A stretch of 64,000 nucleotides of DNA from an uncultured Selenomonas sp. (GTDB lineage Bacteria; Bacillota; Negativicutes; Selenomonadales; Selenomonadaceae). Location of the stretch: the NCBI GenBank assembly GCA_947167105.1, contig CAMVGU010000001.1, positions 124,001 to 188,000 on the forward strand. Reading direction: 5' to 3'. The notes beneath the pieces are model-generated. The model saw only the letters and a program-made list of their open reading frames with translations. It was not told the DNA's origin and did no database searches. Shown here in pieces: positions 42,564 through 50,458 of this stretch; within the stretch, counting starts at the first letter, position 1, and each line of letters starts with the position of its first letter. Both the position numbers and the translations under genes were made by a program.

Positions 42564-44603
42564 ATGGGAAAAGTCAGGAAGATAAGCGATGAGCTGGTCT
42601 ACCAATACAACTATAGCAGTCACAGTTGGGTCGCGGCTCCTGCGCGCTACACCATGCTGCCTGCTAAGGATGTCCCCGCTGTTCTCTTGGCAGAAGTTGG
42701 TCTGGGGGAATGGGACTATCAATGCTTTCACGCCTCCCGCCGTCAGCGAATGGTCTGGTGCTTGGAGCATAATCGCTTTGAGAAGGTACACCACATTGAG
42801 CGCATAGACAGTATTCGTTCCGTTGACGGTGGGCGTAAAATCGGTGCGTCCTGCGCCTGCGCCCACACTAGGCCGTCCTTGGCCGTCGGTTGCCGCCAGC
42901 ACGGCATGGTAGCGTATTTTTCCTTTTGCGCCCCACCGATTGAACGGAAATTGACCGTCCCTTATCGCTGGCGCATTATCCGCTATGAAAATGGCGCAGC
43001 AGAAGTGCAAGCGAATGCTCTCAGGTTTCGCCTTGTCTATACCGGGGAAAACGAATATAAAAGCTGTCGGGCAGAAGAATATATTTTGCATCCTCGCCAC
43101 ATTACCCTGGGAGAAGTTTTCGATATGGAGCAGGGCGAATCGGTATTTTGTCATCCTATGCGGGATTGGCAGGATTTCGGCATTGACATTCCCTCTGTGG
43201 TGACAGCGAAAGTTTTTGAGCATTTGCAGAAAAGTACAGCATACGGCTGTAATTTATGGCAGGAGAGTATAACGGACGGTGTAAAGAAACTTCGTGCTTT
43301 TGTACAAAGGCCACTGGATTTTCACATCGAATATTGGAGAGATTTCTTTTCCGCCGAGGAATTTCCAAGGCTTTTTCCCACGACGCCCATGGATGGGCTA
43401 GTGCGGACGCCGGAGCGTGATGCGGCTGTTTGGCGTCCGCAAAATCAACAAGATAATTTTTCCGCTCTGTGCCAAGCACTCAGACTTGCGCCCATCGAAA
43501 ATCTCCGCGCCGCGTATGAAAAAAATCCTTATGCACCCCTGTGGGAAAAATTACTGCGCTTTTGGGGATTTAAGGATGATAGGGCGATTTCATATTTTTA
43601 TGAGCTCTCTGATTTTGCCGGGATGCGCCTCCCGCATTTTCGATTTGACCGCGATAAGGACGAGCTCAAATTAGACGGATTAAAGGGTTGGATAAAAGGA
43701 GACATCCCAGACCCGGAATTTCTGGAGGACACGGAAACGGTAACAGCCTACGAAGCGCATCTGCGTTTTTCCATGCTTCGGTTTTATGTTACCTGGGCGC
43801 TTTTTGAAAACAAGAACAGGGAGCGTGCATTTGCCAAAAGAGGTCTTTATGCCTTGGCAACGAAGCCGTGGTCAAATGATTTGCACGAGGAACTGGATCT
43901 TTTCTATTGGCGCTTTCGGCACTATTGCTCCTATGCCTGCACGGGGGAAGGCGGCGACAACCCTTGGCGGGAGATTGCCGCTGATGTGGAACAGCTTTCC
44001 GTAATGGCGAGGCAGCACCTTTTGGGATTCAATACGGAGTGGTTCGGCTGGCATTGGAAAGTGGAGCATGACCGCCTGATGGAGGAGTTTCACGCTTTGG
44101 GACGTCCGGGCGAAACGGTGGAAGAACGAAAGCCCAAAAAGAAATTGAGCCGTCTTGCGCGTATTCTTAAAATATACGATGCTCTGCTTACGAACAGTTC
44201 GCCCTTAATTCCAATCAAGAAATCCGAATATCCTACATCCATGTTCAAGCGGGATATGAAGGTCATTTACTCTTTTGACTCGTCTCTTGTACAGGATAAA
44301 AATGGACGAATCGGGCACAAAATGCGCTACAATCTCTGCGGTGAATTTCCCTCATTACCTGATGATTCAAGGCGCACACGTCTTTTAGCTTATCGCCTTT
44401 TCCTCGCCGATTGCGGCTGTATCAATATGGAACTTGCCGAAAAAATTGCGGGCAAAAAGATTTCGCGGCGGACTTTTGTGCGGGATTTGGAGTTTTTACG
44501 AGGGACTTGTGCCTGTGGGATATTGACTTATAAAGCGGCAGAAAAAATCTACGTTTGGGAATCGTTGGGGGAGGAAGAAAATGAAGGCTATCGAGTTCAT
44601 TGA
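42564..44603 (+). CDS. Unrecognised 679-residue protein, possible C-terminal winged helix
   Basis: First gene of the accessory operon, with AAAGGAGG upstream. I recognise no family for most of it. There is no signal peptide or membrane segment. The N-terminal ~220 residues contain several cysteines and His (for example SCACAH and HPRHITLGEVFDM) and look beta-rich; the middle (220-560) is rich in Trp, Phe and Tyr and mostly helical. The C-terminus (603-665) resembles a DeoR/WYL-type helix-turn-helix: LAEKIAGKKISRRTFVRDL followed by EFLRG. It could be a regulator of the module or a sensor. Overlaps the next gene by 23 bases, so translation is coupled. Confidence 0.7.
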   Translation: MGKVRKISDELVYQYNYSSHSWVAAPARYTMLPAKDVPAVLLAEVGLGEWDYQCFHASRRQRMVWCLEHNRFEKVHHIERIDSIRSVDGGRKIGASCACAHTRPSLAVGCRQHGMVAYFSFCAPPIERKLTVPYRWRIIRYENGAAEVQANALRFRLVYTGENEYKSCRAEEYILHPRHITLGEVFDMEQGESVFCHPMRDWQDFGIDIPSVVTAKVFEHLQKSTAYGCNLWQESITDGVKKLRAFVQRPLDFHIEYWRDFFSAEEFPRLFPTTPMDGLVRTPERDAAVWRPQNQQDNFSALCQALRLAPIENLRAAYEKNPYAPLWEKLLRFWGFKDDRAISYFYELSDFAGMRLPHFRFDRDKDELKLDGLKGWIKGDIPDPEFLEDTETVTAYEAHLRFSMLRFYVTWALFENKNRERAFAKRGLYALATKPWSNDLHEELDLFYWRFRHYCSYACTGEGGDNPWREIAADVEQLSVMARQHLLGFNTEWFGWHWKVEHDRLMEEFHALGRPGETVEERKPKKKLSRLARILKIYDALLTNSSPLIPIKKSEYPTSMFKRDMKVIYSFDSSLVQDKNGRIGHKMRYNLCGEFPSLPDDSRRTRLLAYRLFLADCGCINMELAEKIAGKKISRRTFVRDLEFLRGTCACGILTYKAAEKIYVWESLGEEENEGYRVH

Positions 44604-46185
44604 CAATCTGTTCACCATGAATGATGAACTTACGAAAGATGCGGCGGCTCATATCGTTCATGGCGCTAACCGCAAGATGGAAGAATTGAATCATGATGAA
44701 TTTCTCCAAAATATCGCAACATGGGCAGCGAACAAGAACGACGAGAATGTTAAAGATGTATTGCCGTCTATAAAGAACAAATATGATGTCGCCCAGGTTG
44801 CCACGCTAAAAGATATTTTGTCCGTTGCTGTAGGGCAGGACTCCCAGGAAGGGGAGGCTCCCGATTTTCATATTGGCACGCCTGGGCAATATGATGAGTG
44901 GAATACAAACACCATGCGAATTATAGTTCATCGCGGAACGAAACAAATTGGCGGCAGCATCACAGAGATTGCCGTAAAAAATACACATATCCTGGTGGAC
45001 TGCGGAGCGGAATTACCAGGAAGCACAAATACTGTAAGCGACAGCGATATTGTAAAATTGCTCCAAACAAAGCATTTCGACGGCGTATTCTTTACCCATT
45101 ATCACGGCGACCATACGGGATTGATGGATAAAATTCCTAGGGAAATTCCCATTTACATGGATGAAACCATGCTGATAATATTGCGTATACTTCATGCTTA
45201 TACAGGAAACAAATCCATGCAGGAGCTTCTTGACAACCACGAGGGGCGTATCCACACATTTAAACCGAGGCGAGGAAATGTCCTTACAGTCGGTGACATG
45301 AACATCATTCCTTTCTTTGTTGACCATTCGGCCTATCATGCCAATATGTTTCTTTTTGAAAGCAAGGTAACGGGGCATACCGTTCTTCACAGCGGTGATT
45401 TTCGGGGTACGGGTTACATGAGCAAAAGCCTTGACATGATTCCTCGCCTTATCCATGAGGATTACGGAAAGCAAGTGGATGTGCTTATCTCGGAAGGCAC
45501 AATGATGAATCGTTCAGTAGAGGAAGAACATCTTTTGACCGAGTGGGATGTACACAAAGAAGCTAAGTTCTTTATGAAAGACCATCGGCAGATTTTTGTT
45601 GTCTGCTCCTCCACAAATTTTGACAGTTTAACTTCTATTTGTAACGCTGCTAAGGCGAACAATATTCCCATTTACGGCAATCCTTACATCATTGAAATAC
45701 TTAAAACATTCTCCGATATGGCAGGGAAATATACCGGGCTTTATCGTTTGCCGCCAATCAAAGGCATAGACGAAATGAAACGAGTTCGCCCCAATGAGGG
45801 GATAATACCCCTTGGCTCTTTGCTTAATCGAAAAGCAGAAGATGCCTATACTCTATACGACAGATATGGTCATTACATGAGCGATTATAATCCGCACTTG
45901 ATTTATTCCATGTGGCAGGGATATTTGAATCCAAAACATCCGGCCTACGATGAGGGCTTGGCGACGTTCGTCAGGCGATTCGGCTCGTCAGTCAAATACA
46001 TCCATTCCACAGGCCATGCAGATAAAGCTACTCTGGCGAAGTTTATTGAGAGTGTTGCTCCGAGAAAGTATATCATTCCGTTACATACGGAAAATCCGGC
46101 AGGATTTAAGGAGGTGAATATCGAAGATAGGTATAAGAAGATGGTTATTTTACCGCAGGACGGCGATACGATTGAGATTGCGTGA
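44581..46185 (+). CDS. RNase J-like metallo-beta-lactamase/beta-CASP protein with N-terminal extension
   Basis: 534 residues. A ~110-residue helical N-terminus with no recognised family precedes a metallo-beta-lactamase fold: MRIIVHRGTKQIGGS, zinc motif FTHYHGDHTG (residues 171-180), a His in FVDHSAYH, and Asp in LHSGDFRGTG. The beta-CASP part has VLISEGTMMNRS and the C-terminal IHSTGHADKATL and PLHTENP. The family cleaves or trims RNA, or less often DNA. The final motif reads HTEN where RNase J has HGE. It overlaps the preceding gene and precedes a nuclease-fold gene, so a nucleic-acid role in the module is likely. Confidence 0.85.
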   Translation: MKAIEFIDNLFTMNDELTKDAAAHIVHGANRKMEELNHDEFLQNIATWAANKNDENVKDVLPSIKNKYDVAQVATLKDILSVAVGQDSQEGEAPDFHIGTPGQYDEWNTNTMRIIVHRGTKQIGGSITEIAVKNTHILVDCGAELPGSTNTVSDSDIVKLLQTKHFDGVFFTHYHGDHTGLMDKIPREIPIYMDETMLIILRILHAYTGNKSMQELLDNHEGRIHTFKPRRGNVLTVGDMNIIPFFVDHSAYHANMFLFESKVTGHTVLHSGDFRGTGYMSKSLDMIPRLIHEDYGKQVDVLISEGTMMNRSVEEEHLLTEWDVHKEAKFFMKDHRQIFVVCSSTNFDSLTSICNAAKANNIPIYGNPYIIEILKTFSDMAGKYTGLYRLPPIKGIDEMKRVRPNEGIIPLGSLLNRKAEDAYTLYDRYGHYMSDYNPHLIYSMWQGYLNPKHPAYDEGLATFVRRFGSSVKYIHSTGHADKATLAKFIESVAPRKYIIPLHTENPAGFKEVNIEDRYKKMVILPQDGDTIEIA

Positions 46186-46198
46186 GGAGGAATTTGGC

Positions 46199-46996
46199 AT
46201 GAACGAGTACAAAGGATTTTATGAGGTTGTGAAAAAATGGACAGTAAACGACTATAGGACGCAGGGCATAAAGTCGGAGGTTATCATTGATATGCTCATT
46301 TCTGATTTTATTGAGGAAATGATTGCCGCAAAGCTGAACTGTGAGCTGAGGCAAGTAAAACTTCTTGCAAAAGAATTTCCCATCGATATAGGAAGCACTG
46401 ACCTGCGTAATGCCAAGGTGGATTACTTGGTAGCAGTAGGCAACAGGCTTTATCTGGTGGAACTTAAAACGACGGAGGATAGCCATAGCGCCGATCAGAG
46501 GGAGCGGATGATTGAGGTAATCAGCGGTGAACACGCGACGGAAAATATGTTGGCCTTCTTCTCCGAAATTGTCAAAAGCAAGAAACGACATCCTTCCAGG
46601 TTGGATAGCAAGAAATATTTTAGGACTGTCCGTATGATGCAAAAAATCGTATTGGGGTATGATAATGCTATGGATATTGATAATTTGGAAAAAAGGATGA
46701 TAAAAAAGTTTTCATCCAATCCACCGGGAATTTTGTATATCGAATTAAAGACCCCAAATAATGACGATTTCTTCGAATATGATGCTGATAAAAAAATTGA
46801 TTTCATTGCTTTGGATAAACTGGATGAAAATGAAAATTTTAAGGAATTGCTTTCTGATGAGAAAAAGCAAAGCTGGGATTGTATTGAGAGCATTGTTAGG
46901 GAACTTTTGCAACCGATTGATTCAAAAAGGATATTTTTCATGAAAAGCAAAATTTTCCGTAATAACGATGCCGAGTATCAAAATTCTTTGGAATAA
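46199..46996 (+). CDS. PD-(D/E)XK nuclease superfamily-like protein
   Basis: 265 residues from ATG 46199 (GAGGAGG 8 bases upstream). The diagnostic piece is KVDYLVAVGNRLYLVELKTT (residues 73-92): Asp75, then Glu88-x-Lys90 at the end of the next strand, the layout of the PD-(D/E)XK active site, preceded by a helix with acidic residues. The remaining ~170 residues are Lys-, Asp- and Phe-rich and not recognised. Base composition is distinctly A/T-rich compared with the neighbourhood. Possibly a DNA or RNA endonuclease, or a nuclease-fold protein of another role. Third gene of the accessory operon. Confidence 0.7.
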   Translation: MNEYKGFYEVVKKWTVNDYRTQGIKSEVIIDMLISDFIEEMIAAKLNCELRQVKLLAKEFPIDIGSTDLRNAKVDYLVAVGNRLYLVELKTTEDSHSADQRERMIEVISGEHATENMLAFFSEIVKSKKRHPSRLDSKKYFRTVRMMQKIVLGYDNAMDIDNLEKRMIKKFSSNPPGILYIELKTPNNDDFFEYDADKKIDFIALDKLDENENFKELLSDEKKQSWDCIESIVRELLQPIDSKRIFFMKSKIFRNNDAEYQNSLE

Positions 46997-47029
46997 CCGT
47001 GACAAATAATTTATGGGGAGGCTGTCTGC

Positions 47030-47767
47030 ATGGGAGCGACACTCTTGAAGTCGGAAATCGTTACAGTAGACAATTTTAGTAGCGTAACTGGCAAGTATTA
47101 TTGGAAATTTTACAATAAGATGGTTGCCATGTTCACAAAGCCGGGACTGATTTCATTAGACGAGGCAGATATCGCCCCATTTAAAAGTTTTAACGGTGCT
47201 GTTTACATGGGAGAAGCGGTCGCTACGGGAGAAAAGGCTGCCGCCCTTGCTGCAAAAGAAGCCGTGTCCCAAGCCAAAGCTAAAAAAATAGCAAAATCAC
47301 AAAATGTACTCGTTCACATTTCAGGCAGCGCAGGTAAAGTAGATACGTCCACACTAACCGAAACAGTTTCCGTTCTCCATGAAATCGCTCCCCATGCAGA
47401 AGTTATGTTTGGTGCTCAGATTGATGAGAAATTGGGCGATACTTTGCTGGTTAAAGTCTTTGCAAGACTGCATTATGACATGGAGCGTTTTAACGAATAT
47501 GCTGAAAAACTATATCGGCTCTTGCGAGAGACACCCAAAGATAAGTTGCCGGGACTGGATAATTGTCCCGAATACCAGGAACTTTACGATTCCGCACGGG
47601 AAAGTGCCGCTTGGTGTTGGTTTTCGGAAACGATGGATGTGGTAGCCTATGATTTATCCATGGAGGAATATAATCCAAGAAGGTTTACTCCAAGGCCGGA
47701 TATGGAGGATATGCCGGAGTTAATAATGGAAGAGATATTGACGGGGAAGCGTCCGACGCAAACATGA
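47030..47767 (+). CDS. FtsZ C-terminal-domain-like protein without a GTPase domain
   Basis: 245 residues. Residues about 37-150 follow the FtsZ T7 loop and C-terminal domain in order. PGLISLDEADI matches the T7 loop (FtsZ PGLINLDFADV), keeping both catalytic Asp (44 and 47) with Asn changed to Ser42. GAVYMGEAVATGEKAAALAA matches FtsZ GSALMGIGIATGENRAAEAA. NVLVHISGS and MFGAQIDEKLGDTLLVKV match the last strands. The GTP-binding half is absent: only ~36 residues precede the T7 loop and none carry the GGGTGTG motif. A ~95-residue C-terminus is not recognised. Last gene of the operon, 33 bases after the nuclease gene. It may bind the exposed end of FtsZ filaments (inference). Confidence 0.75.
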   Translation: MGATLLKSEIVTVDNFSSVTGKYYWKFYNKMVAMFTKPGLISLDEADIAPFKSFNGAVYMGEAVATGEKAAALAAKEAVSQAKAKKIAKSQNVLVHISGSAGKVDTSTLTETVSVLHEIAPHAEVMFGAQIDEKLGDTLLVKVFARLHYDMERFNEYAEKLYRLLRETPKDKLPGLDNCPEYQELYDSARESAAWCWFSETMDVVAYDLSMEEYNPRRFTPRPDMEDMPELIMEEILTGKRPTQT

Positions 47768-47800
47768 CTTGTCCAATTCAGGGGGCATAAAGGGGCCGTA

Positions 47801-48862
47801 TCATCCCTTATCATCCTGCCGCCGTCCCAGCGCCAGACCAGAGGTAACACGGTTGCTCATTTGCTGGTTGACGTGCGCGTAGCGGGCCGTGATTTTAGGG
47901 TCGCGATGGCGCAGTGTCTCCTGGACTACACGCAGGTCTTTGGTCTGCTGGTAGAGGTTAGTGCCGCAGCTATGGCGCAGGATATGGCAGGACTGGCCCT
48001 CGTGCTTGAGACCAGCCAGTCTCAGGGCGTTGTTCATAATATAGCGCAGGCCGTTGCGCGAGATACGCCCCAGGGAATTGTTGCGGGAGTCGGAAAGTAT
48101 AAGAGGGGTGAGGGCACCTTCTTTTTTTATTTCCTTATCGCTTGGAATGGCGTCTATATAGGCTTGCAACAGCGCAAATGTCTCAGCACAGGGATAAATA
48201 GGGTCCATACGTCCGGCAGCACCTTTGCCGCGTACCATGATGACCTTGATATCCCAGCGCACATCTTCGCGGCACAGGCGATGTACCTCTATATTGCGCA
48301 TGCCCTCGACACCCATCAGATAGAGAATCAGCATATTGCGGTAGCGCAGGAACAGATTTTCCTCCTGCTCAAAAATAGAACATATTTTCGTCATTTGTTC
48401 CTGGCTGTAGAAATTCAGGAGATTGTGGGAGGTGGCGCTTGGTACGCTGACTTCCTGGCAGGGGTTCACGGAAATAAGGCCCAGATGTATGGCGGTGGCA
48501 AAAAAAGAGCGCACAGCCATAAAGGCCGTATGATTGGTGTCCGGCTGGTAGTGGCTTTCCAGCAGGTGCTCACGGAAAAGGCGCAACTGGTAATCAGTTA
48601 CAGCCAGCGGATGCTGCTTATTATCCAGACACCAACCTATGAAGTGATCAATCCAGGAACAGTAGGAGTGCATGGTATTTTTGCTGGGATTGCCATGAGC
48701 TATATAGCGCGGCAGAAATGTTGCATAATGCTGCACAAAATAATCAGGCGTGATGGCAGCAGCTTCAACAGGGCGAGCCAGGGCATTCTGGAAAGTCGGC
48801 AGCACAGCGGGGGCTGATTCTATGGATGGAATTTTGTTGACGTTATCATTTACATTTTTCAC
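47801..48862 (-). CDS. Tyrosine site-specific recombinase
   Basis: 353 residues from GTG 48862 (GGAGG 7 bases upstream). N-terminal SAM-like DNA-binding domain (about 36-135) and a C-terminal catalytic domain with the full residue set: Arg in VEGMRNIEVHRL, Lys in VRGKGAAGR, His-x-x-Arg in CHILRHSCGT, His in LRHRDPKITA and the nucleophile Tyr in TARYAHV. It is XerC/XerD-like in length but not clearly either; host Xer genes normally lie elsewhere. Codon and base usage resemble the housekeeping genes more than the adjacent island. An inverted repeat at 48922-48967 lies 60-105 bases upstream. Confidence 0.9.
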   Translation of the reverse strand: MKNVNDNVNKIPSIESAPAVLPTFQNALARPVEAAAITPDYFVQHYATFLPRYIAHGNPSKNTMHSYCSWIDHFIGWCLDNKQHPLAVTDYQLRLFREHLLESHYQPDTNHTAFMAVRSFFATAIHLGLISVNPCQEVSVPSATSHNLLNFYSQEQMTKICSIFEQEENLFLRYRNMLILYLMGVEGMRNIEVHRLCREDVRWDIKVIMVRGKGAAGRMDPIYPCAETFALLQAYIDAIPSDKEIKKEGALTPLILSDSRNNSLGRISRNGLRYIMNNALRLAGLKHEGQSCHILRHSCGTNLYQQTKDLRVVQETLRHRDPKITARYAHVNQQMSNRVTSGLALGRRQDDKG

Positions 48863-48921
48863 TGAAAAGCCTCCAGAAATTCTATTTCAAATCAGCGGGG
48901 AAATCTTGCTCTATTTTCCTA

Positions 48922-48967
48922 CCGTCTCATACTGTGGTGTATTCCTGTACACAACAGTATGAGACGG
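48922..48967. repeat. Inverted repeat with 6-base spacer upstream of the recombinase gene
   Basis: CCGTCTCATACTGT (48922-48935) is exactly inverted at 48954-48967. After one mismatched pair the symmetry continues as GTGTA/TACAC around a 6-base centre TTCCTG (48942-48947), giving 20-base arms with one mismatch. Two inverted arms round a 6-base spacer is the geometry of tyrosine-recombinase core sites, and it is near such a gene. No T tract follows on either strand. Confidence 0.65.
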
Positions 48968-48974
48968 GAGATAA

Positions 48975-48999
48975 GGGGCAGGCAATCTCGACCTGCCCC
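48975..48999. repeat. GC-rich hairpin next to the inverted repeat
   Basis: GGGGCAGG (48975-48982) and CCTGCCCC (48992-48999) form a perfect 8-bp stem with a 9-base loop, 8 bases beyond the longer inverted repeat. Not followed by T residues on either strand. Confidence 0.45.
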
Positions 49000-49170
49000 A
49001 TTCGTCCACTAGCATATCATATTTTCCACTGTATAGCAACCTCCGAGGACTGAGCTCATTTAATCAACATGCCCTAGACGAGACACTGGCAGGAATATTT
49101 TCTTATGGTGTAGAATTTACCGTTATGGTATACGAATTTGTTATTTGCGTATTGAAAGGAGTTTCAAATT

Positions 49171-50397
49171 GTGGAAACAAGAAAACTGCTTATGGCAGCG
49201 CTGGCTTCTGCCCTGATTTTGCCTGCCTCGGCTGCATGGGCATATACAGGCTACAGTCGCCCGGATTTCCCCAAGGAATTGGGTACCATCAATCAGCAGG
49301 CTGTCAAAAGCGTTCATTTCCGCGTGGCACCGCCTTATTCAGAGCCGCTGCTGGAGCCGCTTTCTGCCCCAGAGACTATCAGCATCAAGGGGCCTGCTTA
49401 CGCTACGCAGGCACAGATGGTTGCCTTTATCAAGCGTAATAACCAGCATCCTAAACTCAACTGCTCTGTCGAGGAATTGGTCGGTTATTACTATGAAGAA
49501 GCCGGGCGTGAGGGCATCCGCCCGGATATAGTGCTCTGCCAGGCTATCAAGGAGACGGGCTTCTTTGGCTATGGCGGTGATGTGATACCGGAGCAGAACA
49601 ACTATTGCGGCCTCGGCACAACCGGAGGCGGCGTAAAAGGCGCCTTCTTCGAGACACCGCAACTCGGCGTGCGCGCCCATGTCCAGCACCTGCTGGTCTA
49701 TGATCGCACGGAGCCGCCAAGCACGGATATCATTGATCCGCGCTATAAGCTTGTCATCGAAACGCACCCGGAAATCTACGGCCAAATCCATAACTGGACT
49801 GATTTGAATGGCAGATGGGCTGTTCCCGGCAAAACCTACGGTCAGGATATCCTGCAGCTTTGGCAAACAGCCCGTACGCCTGATGCCAGCGATGCCGCCT
49901 TGAGTGCGGCAGAGATTCAGTTGCAACGGGCAAAGAATGATGCCAATAGTTATATTGCCCGTGGCATAGCCTACGCGAAACGGGGCAACATCGAAAAGGC
50001 CAAGGCAGACTATGAACAGGCTTTGCGCATGAACAAGAACAGCCTTGCAGCCCGCTACAACCTTGCCCTGTTGCAGGAAAGCCAGGGTGACAGCAAGTCA
50101 GCACTGAAAAACTACAAAAAGCTCAACAAAGAGCATCCCTACTTTCCGCAGGCATGGTTCAACAAGGGATGTATTGAGCTGGCCAACGGCAACAGCAAGG
50201 AAGCTATGGAAGATTTTCAGAATGTTACCGAACTTGCTACTCGCCAGGTCTATGCCATGAACAATATTGCCCTGGCTCAGCTCCAGCAAAAAAAATACGC
50301 TGAGGCATGGGCAACTCTCGTCGAGGCGGGGCAGGTGAATACGGAAAACCTCTATGTCCTTGCAAACCAGTTCATTCTGGAAGCATGCCAGAAATAA
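49171..50397 (+). CDS. Secreted glucosaminidase-domain protein with TPR repeats
   Basis: 408 residues. N-terminal signal peptide (about 1-24, LLMAALASALILPASAAWA). The domain at about 85-230 resembles the N-acetylglucosaminidase (LytG/FlgJ-type) family: VGYYYEEAGREGIRPDI, catalytic Glu candidate in QAIKETGFFGYGG, and NNYCGLGTTGGG. The C-terminus (about 250-400) is TPR repeats, e.g. YIARGIAYAKRGNIEKAKAD and AWFNKGCIELANGN. Likely an envelope muramidase/glucosaminidase with a protein-binding tail. GTG start, GAAAGGAG 9 bases upstream. Ended by a bidirectional terminator. Confidence 0.85.
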   Translation: METRKLLMAALASALILPASAAWAYTGYSRPDFPKELGTINQQAVKSVHFRVAPPYSEPLLEPLSAPETISIKGPAYATQAQMVAFIKRNNQHPKLNCSVEELVGYYYEEAGREGIRPDIVLCQAIKETGFFGYGGDVIPEQNNYCGLGTTGGGVKGAFFETPQLGVRAHVQHLLVYDRTEPPSTDIIDPRYKLVIETHPEIYGQIHNWTDLNGRWAVPGKTYGQDILQLWQTARTPDASDAALSAAEIQLQRAKNDANSYIARGIAYAKRGNIEKAKADYEQALRMNKNSLAARYNLALLQESQGDSKSALKNYKKLNKEHPYFPQAWFNKGCIELANGNSKEAMEDFQNVTELATRQVYAMNNIALAQLQQKKYAEAWATLVEAGQVNTENLYVLANQFILEACQK

Positions 50398-50412
50398 GAT
50401 AAAAAGGCAGAA

Positions 50413-50457
50413 AGATGTCCCCCACCTTTACACAGGTGAGGGACATCTGTTTATTTC
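50413..50457. terminator. Bidirectional terminator
   Basis: AGATGTCCC (50413-50421) with GGGACATCT (50440-50448), one mismatch, then CACC/GGTG inside and an 8-base loop; T-rich on the right and A-rich on the left. It separates the glucosaminidase gene (+) from the HAD gene (-). Confidence 0.82.
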
Positions 50458-50458
50458 G

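Larger units (their letters stand above)
48863..49170. other. 308-base intergenic region with inverted repeats
   Basis: Divergent spacer between the recombinase and glucosaminidase genes. No reading frame is convincing. It holds the long inverted repeat at 48922-48967, a GGGGCAGG/CCTGCCCC hairpin at 48975-48999, and A/T-rich sequence with two promoter-like words (TAGAAT at 49111 and a similar word near 49127) in front of the glucosaminidase gene. Confidence 0.6.

Noticed and set aside
47030..47767. FtsZ-like gene as a decayed fragment of ftsZ
   Set aside because: The frame is intact, has its own start region, extra N- and C-terminal segments not present in FtsZ, and is spaced as a normal last gene of an operon.
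47861..48817. 318-codon open frame on the plus strand
   Set aside because: Antisense shadow of the tyrosine recombinase, which has all catalytic residues.
48922..48967. Reading the palindrome as a transcription terminator
   Set aside because: No run of T follows on either strand, and no gene ends next to it: both flanking genes start here.
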